Source: Clostridiales bacterium (GTDB lineage Bacteria; Bacillota; Clostridia; Christensenellales; Aristaeellaceae). Taken from it: a stretch of 36,938 nucleotides of DNA. The position numbers were made by a program, and so were the translations under genes. Of this stretch, positions 34,101 to 36,938 are shown piece after piece. The notes below the pieces were generated by a model that saw only the letters and a program-made list of their open reading frames with translations, made no database searches and had not been told where the DNA came from. Every line of letters begins with the position of its first letter. Within the stretch, counting starts at the first letter, position 1. The DNA lies in the NCBI GenBank assembly GCA_012523405.1, contig JAAYIN010000052.1:1-36938 (forward strand), read 5' to 3'.

Positions 34101-35894
34101 GTGCCAACAAAAGACAACTTAGCAAAAATGAGAATTAACATGGCAGCACTTATTCTATCCATTATGGCTGTATGGCGTCTGCCCATCGCACTGGGACCAT
34201 TGCAAGAAGATTTGTCTATTGCCAGCAGCGGACTCTCCATTGTATTGGCCGCCGGCCTCTTCATGTTGCTGCGCTATGTTTTCACATACAATGACATTCG
34301 CCTAAAGCGAATAGCTTATGTGATTGGGCTGATTTTTTCAGGGTTCACAGTGATTGGAAAGTCACTGAGTATCAATAGCAGTTTGGGGCAACTGTCATGG
34401 GACTTAGTGCTGGACGGTATTTTCCTGATCGCATTATATACGATCATTTACGGTGCAGGGTTGTTTTTGATCTACCAAGGTGCAGAATTCATCATCAACC
34501 GCGAGCCCTCAGGCAACGCAGAATCTCTCTTTAGCAAAATCACAGGCAACGGCTTTTTCGTTTTTGCATTTTTGATTGTCTGCTGGCTGCCCGTTTGGCT
34601 TGCCTTTTATCCGGGTGCTTTTGCGTTCGATGCAAACACTCAATTTTATCAATATATGGACTGGGTGCTTGATACCCAACATCCGTTGTTGCATACGCTT
34701 CTATTGGGTGCATGCATGATGTATGGCATTGATCACAACATTGATGGTTATGCAACCGAAGGCCTTGCTATATATAGCGTGGTGCAAATAGTGCTGCTTG
34801 CTGCCATGCTCGCATATGCCTGCCATTGGCTCAGGCGCAGGTCTGCACCGCTTTGGTCACGCATATGTGTGACGCTGCTATTTGCGCTGTTTCCTTTTTA
34901 CTCCATTTGGTCATTTAGTGCCACAAAAGACGTGCTCTTTAGCGGACTGGTACTCCTCGTTGTTTTGCAGCTGATCGACATTTGGCATGATGGTTTTGCT
35001 GCGTTTCGATCACCGCTGCGCATCATTACATTTGTGGTCACAACTGTGCTAATGATGCTGATGCGTAACAACGGTCTGTATGCGCTTATTGTGCTCATTC
35101 CCTTTGCGCTCCTATGGGGCAAGGGCATGCGGATACGCCTGACAACGATTCTCGCAGCTTCTATCGCTTTGTATTTCGTCGCAAATAGCGCACTGGTATG
35201 GGCTACAGAGGCAACAAGCCCTTGTAAAATTGAATTTCTGTCCATCCCACTCCAGCAAATTGGGCGCACACTGCGCGATCATCCTGAGGCAATCGAGCTG
35301 GATGATGATCATATATTAGACGTACTTTATGACCAGAACCTCGGCGAAGTATATACACCCGCGATTGCCGATCCTGTCAAATGGGCTGCGCACTACGATA
35401 TGGTAGATGAGAGCATCCCTGCATTGCTATCTTTATGGGCTAAAATGGGCATACAGCATCTGGACTCCTATCTCGAAGCATTTCTGGTACAGAACCTGCC
35501 CTATTATCTGCCCGGAGCCGAGATGCTCTATCGTTTTGATCTAAGGATACTTCAGATCGATATGTACCCCATTGAGGAGTCTTCCTACTTCCCCAAAGCA
35601 AAAGCGCTCTATCAGCAATACGACGAAACGCTCACCTTCCTTGGATTGCCGTTTGTCAGGCTCTTATCGGATACTGCATTTCAAGTATGGCTTTGCATTG
35701 GGGCATTTGGGCTGGCGATCTATCGCAAACAAAAACAATGGATGGTCGGGCTGAGCTTCTTGCTGGGCATATGGATCACCTGCTTGATCGGTCCTGTTGC
35801 GATCATCCGCTACATGCTAGGGTTCTTCTATGCAATGCCTGTCATCATTGCTGCCATGCTTGCGCCTAGGGATAGCACCAAAGCTTTGAGTTGA
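34101..35894 (+). CDS. Large polytopic membrane protein, DUF6020-like
   Basis: The protein has 597 residues and more than ten hydrophobic segments. Landmarks are YPGAFAFDANTQFYQYMDWV and TQHPLLHTLLLGACM at about 175-210, FSATKDVLFSGLVLL, and LMRNNGLYALIVLIPFALLW; a large extracytoplasmic loop lies between about 375 and 520 (LQQIGRTLRDHPEAIELDDD). The acidic residue after a membrane segment and the following HP resemble GT-C glycosyltransferases and polyprenol-sugar-using enzymes, and DUF6020 proteins have this layout. A cell-surface glycan role is inferred. I chose GTG 34101 because GGGAGG lies 9 nt upstream; TTG 34095 is too close to it. Confidence 0.75.
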   Translation: MPTKDNLAKMRINMAALILSIMAVWRLPIALGPLQEDLSIASSGLSIVLAAGLFMLLRYVFTYNDIRLKRIAYVIGLIFSGFTVIGKSLSINSSLGQLSWDLVLDGIFLIALYTIIYGAGLFLIYQGAEFIINREPSGNAESLFSKITGNGFFVFAFLIVCWLPVWLAFYPGAFAFDANTQFYQYMDWVLDTQHPLLHTLLLGACMMYGIDHNIDGYATEGLAIYSVVQIVLLAAMLAYACHWLRRRSAPLWSRICVTLLFALFPFYSIWSFSATKDVLFSGLVLLVVLQLIDIWHDGFAAFRSPLRIITFVVTTVLMMLMRNNGLYALIVLIPFALLWGKGMRIRLTTILAASIALYFVANSALVWATEATSPCKIEFLSIPLQQIGRTLRDHPEAIELDDDHILDVLYDQNLGEVYTPAIADPVKWAAHYDMVDESIPALLSLWAKMGIQHLDSYLEAFLVQNLPYYLPGAEMLYRFDLRILQIDMYPIEESSYFPKAKALYQQYDETLTFLGLPFVRLLSDTAFQVWLCIGAFGLAIYRKQKQWMVGLSFLLGIWITCLIGPVAIIRYMLGFFYAMPVIIAAMLAPRDSTKALS

Positions 35895-35996
35895 TGGCTC
35901 GTTTCTAAGGGGCGTTATTAGTACAAACCCATTCTTGTTTAAAGCATTGCTAAGGAATGGATCATCTCAGAACGGCAGATAAAGCGAAGGTTCAGT

Positions 35997-36566
35997 ATGG
36001 ATGAAAATGAATTCTATGGCATCTATGATTTAGCTAAAGACAATAGCCAAATCAGCACAACGCAATCCCTGAAAAGTGAAGCGGGCATCGGCGAAATGAC
36101 ATGTTACGAGGTGGCTCCATGCATCCAGATTTCATACAATGACCTCAACATGGATTCCTGTTTTGCGCCGCTGAAGCTCCAGCATGATATTCTGCAAATC
36201 GACCATTGCCTGAAATGATGCTATGAATTTGAACTAGCAAGCGGCTCGGTCAGCTTTCTTGGCGAAGGGGATTTGTGCGTCAGCCATTTGTTCCGAGATA
36301 AGCAAACTTTTACAAGTTCGGGCATCCCGCCGAAAAAATACCGCGGAATCACGGTGCTCCTTGAAATGGAAACCGCACAAAAAACCTTGCATAAGGATTT
36401 TGGACAGGCGGACATAAGCGTTGCAAAAATCAAGGATACATTATGCAAAAACGAACGCTCCTTGCTGATTAAATCCAAGCGCGAGATTGATCACATATTC
36501 AGCGAGCTGTACAATGTGGATGAACGGATTAGAATGAAAAAAACGTTGTTGCCGCGGCTTGCTTGA
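35997..36566 (+). pseudogene. AraC-family regulator N-terminal half, broken by a stop
   Basis: The frame opens MDENEFYGIYDLAKDNSQIS with GAAGG upstream, runs to LQIDHCLK, hits a TGA at 36216-36218, then continues in the same frame: CYEFELASGSVSFLGEGDLC, GIPPKKYRGITVLLEME, REIDHIFSELYNVDERIRMK, to a stop at 36566. The family usually has IxHCLxGRxE-type sequence at the break, so a Gly codon GGA probably mutated to TGA. The DNA-binding C-terminus is missing and replaced by integrase sequence, so a deletion also removed its 3' half. Confidence 0.75.
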
Positions 36567-36814
36567 AGAAAAATATGTCGCATTGCTTCGAGTTGAAATC
36601 CAATAACAGGCTCTTTCCCTATACCAAGTATTTCTTGTATCATCAGATGACGCATGGATGCGAAGCTTCCGGAGTGAAGCGTATCAGAGTGCATGATATT
36701 CGGCACAACCACGCAGGCTTACTGGTCGAGATGGGTTTCTCCCCGCTTCTGATTGCAGAGCGCCTCGGTCACGAGAAGGTACAGACTACGATGGATACCT
36801 ATTCACACCTTTAG
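36563..36814 (+). pseudogene. Tyrosine recombinase (integrase) C-terminal fragment
   Basis: The translation carries LFPYTKYFLYHQMTHGC and then RIRVHDIRHNHAGLLVEMGF, SPLLIAERLGHEKVQTTMDT and YSHL. The HxxR box (HDIR), the LGH motif and the nucleophile Tyr (TYSHL) are the ends of a phage/transposon-type integrase. The N-terminal two thirds are absent; the fragment abuts the broken AraC frame. The stop TAG arises exactly where relatives continue with TYSHLYP, consistent with an insertion after the TA of the next Tyr codon. Confidence 0.8.
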
Positions 36815-36938
36815 GTAGTGTCAAGAATTATGCGCAAAAAGGTTTGCGGACCTAGTAGTTAGAAGAAATTATCCAGCAATAAAGGGTTCCTCGAGGGCAG
36901 CCTCTAGATGCTTCATGTTCATGTATTTCTTGCTACCC
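36814..36938. mobile_element. Insertion-sequence end, running off the window
   Basis: The integrase homology stops abruptly at 36813 and is followed by GGTAGTGTCAAGAATTATGC, similar in style to terminal repeats of IS256-type elements. The 3' end of a probable transposase gene, facing inward, lies 55 bp inside. The far end and the target duplication are outside the window, so the boundaries and family are not proven. Confidence 0.5.
36869..36937 (-). CDS. Probable transposase, C-terminal fragment cut by the window edge
   Basis: The minus strand reads open from the window edge for 22 residues, GSKKYMNMKHLEAALEEPFI then AG, and ends with TAA at 36869-36871. Being just inside a candidate IS end and pointing at it, this is probably the transposase tail. 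The family is not recognised from so short a piece. Confidence 0.4.
   Translation of the reverse strand, partial: GSKKYMNMKHLEAALEEPFIAG

Noticed and set aside
36216-36218. In-frame TGA read as tryptophan or selenocysteine
   Set aside because: Other genes in the window use TGA as a true stop, relatives have Gly at this position, and the gene is also truncated at its 3' end.

Overview
The window looks like chromosomal DNA of an anaerobic, low-to-mid G+C Bacillota, probably a gut or rumen Clostridia. The reasons are strong AGGAGG-type ribosome binding sites, an FMN riboswitch with an intrinsic terminator in front of a RibU-like ECF component, a Y-family polymerase/YolD pair, an HxlR regulator and a SirTM-like sirtuin. 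Two binding-protein signal peptides end in an AxA-type site without a lipobox cysteine, a style I associate with Christensenellales-like Clostridia. The placement is inference.

Layout. 1-2.1 kb is scarred DNA: the tail of a probable transposase, a 113-bp tandem duplication, a SirTM-like sirtuin, and a riboflavin-regulated unit whose two genes (a flavoprotein/Fe-S remnant and ribU) have each been reduced to their ends. 2.1-7 kb holds the FMN riboswitch, a divergent PPOX-fold/HxlR pair with a readable operator and overlapping promoters, an MFS exporter, a nonsense-broken gene, and a Y-family polymerase plus YolD-like protein. 7-21.4 kb is all on the minus strand. Read 5' to 3' it runs esterase-fold protein, ceramidase-fold protein, family-5 binding protein, oppB, oppC, oppD, oppF, an AraC regulator with a degenerate receiver, a four-helix membrane protein, a frameshifted mutarotase-fold protein, an MFS and a MATE transporter. 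21.9-25.5 kb has a Gfo/Idh/MocA oxidoreductase converging on a second esterase-fold/ceramidase-fold pair. 26.4-33.6 kb is a plus-strand sugar-acid unit: RraA-like protein, family-1 binding protein, two sugar permeases, a PPC/DUF296 protein, an AraC/cupin regulator and an IlvD/Edd-type sugar-acid dehydratase. 33.7-36.9 kb holds a decayed zinc-ribbon gene, a large DUF6020-like membrane protein, an AraC pseudogene, and an integrase 3' end apparently cut by an insertion sequence that runs off the window.

How it may work together. The most interesting part is 18-33.6 kb. Two transporters (an Opp-type importer with its own ATPases, and a sugar importer lacking one) flank two copies of a cytoplasmic gene pair: an enterochelin/feruloyl-esterase-like protein followed by a neutral-ceramidase-like protein. 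Both esterase-fold copies lack the His expected before the C-terminal W..WR motif, and both ceramidase-fold copies carry Ala where the characterised enzyme has its nucleophilic Ser, while the esterase Ser and the putative zinc histidines remain. With a Gfo/Idh dehydrogenase, a sugar-acid dehydratase and an RraA-type aldolase, this suggests uptake and intracellular dismantling of a decorated carbohydrate or sugar acid by chemistry I cannot assign. A second theme is decay: at least eight genes are truncated, frameshifted, internally deleted or broken by stops.
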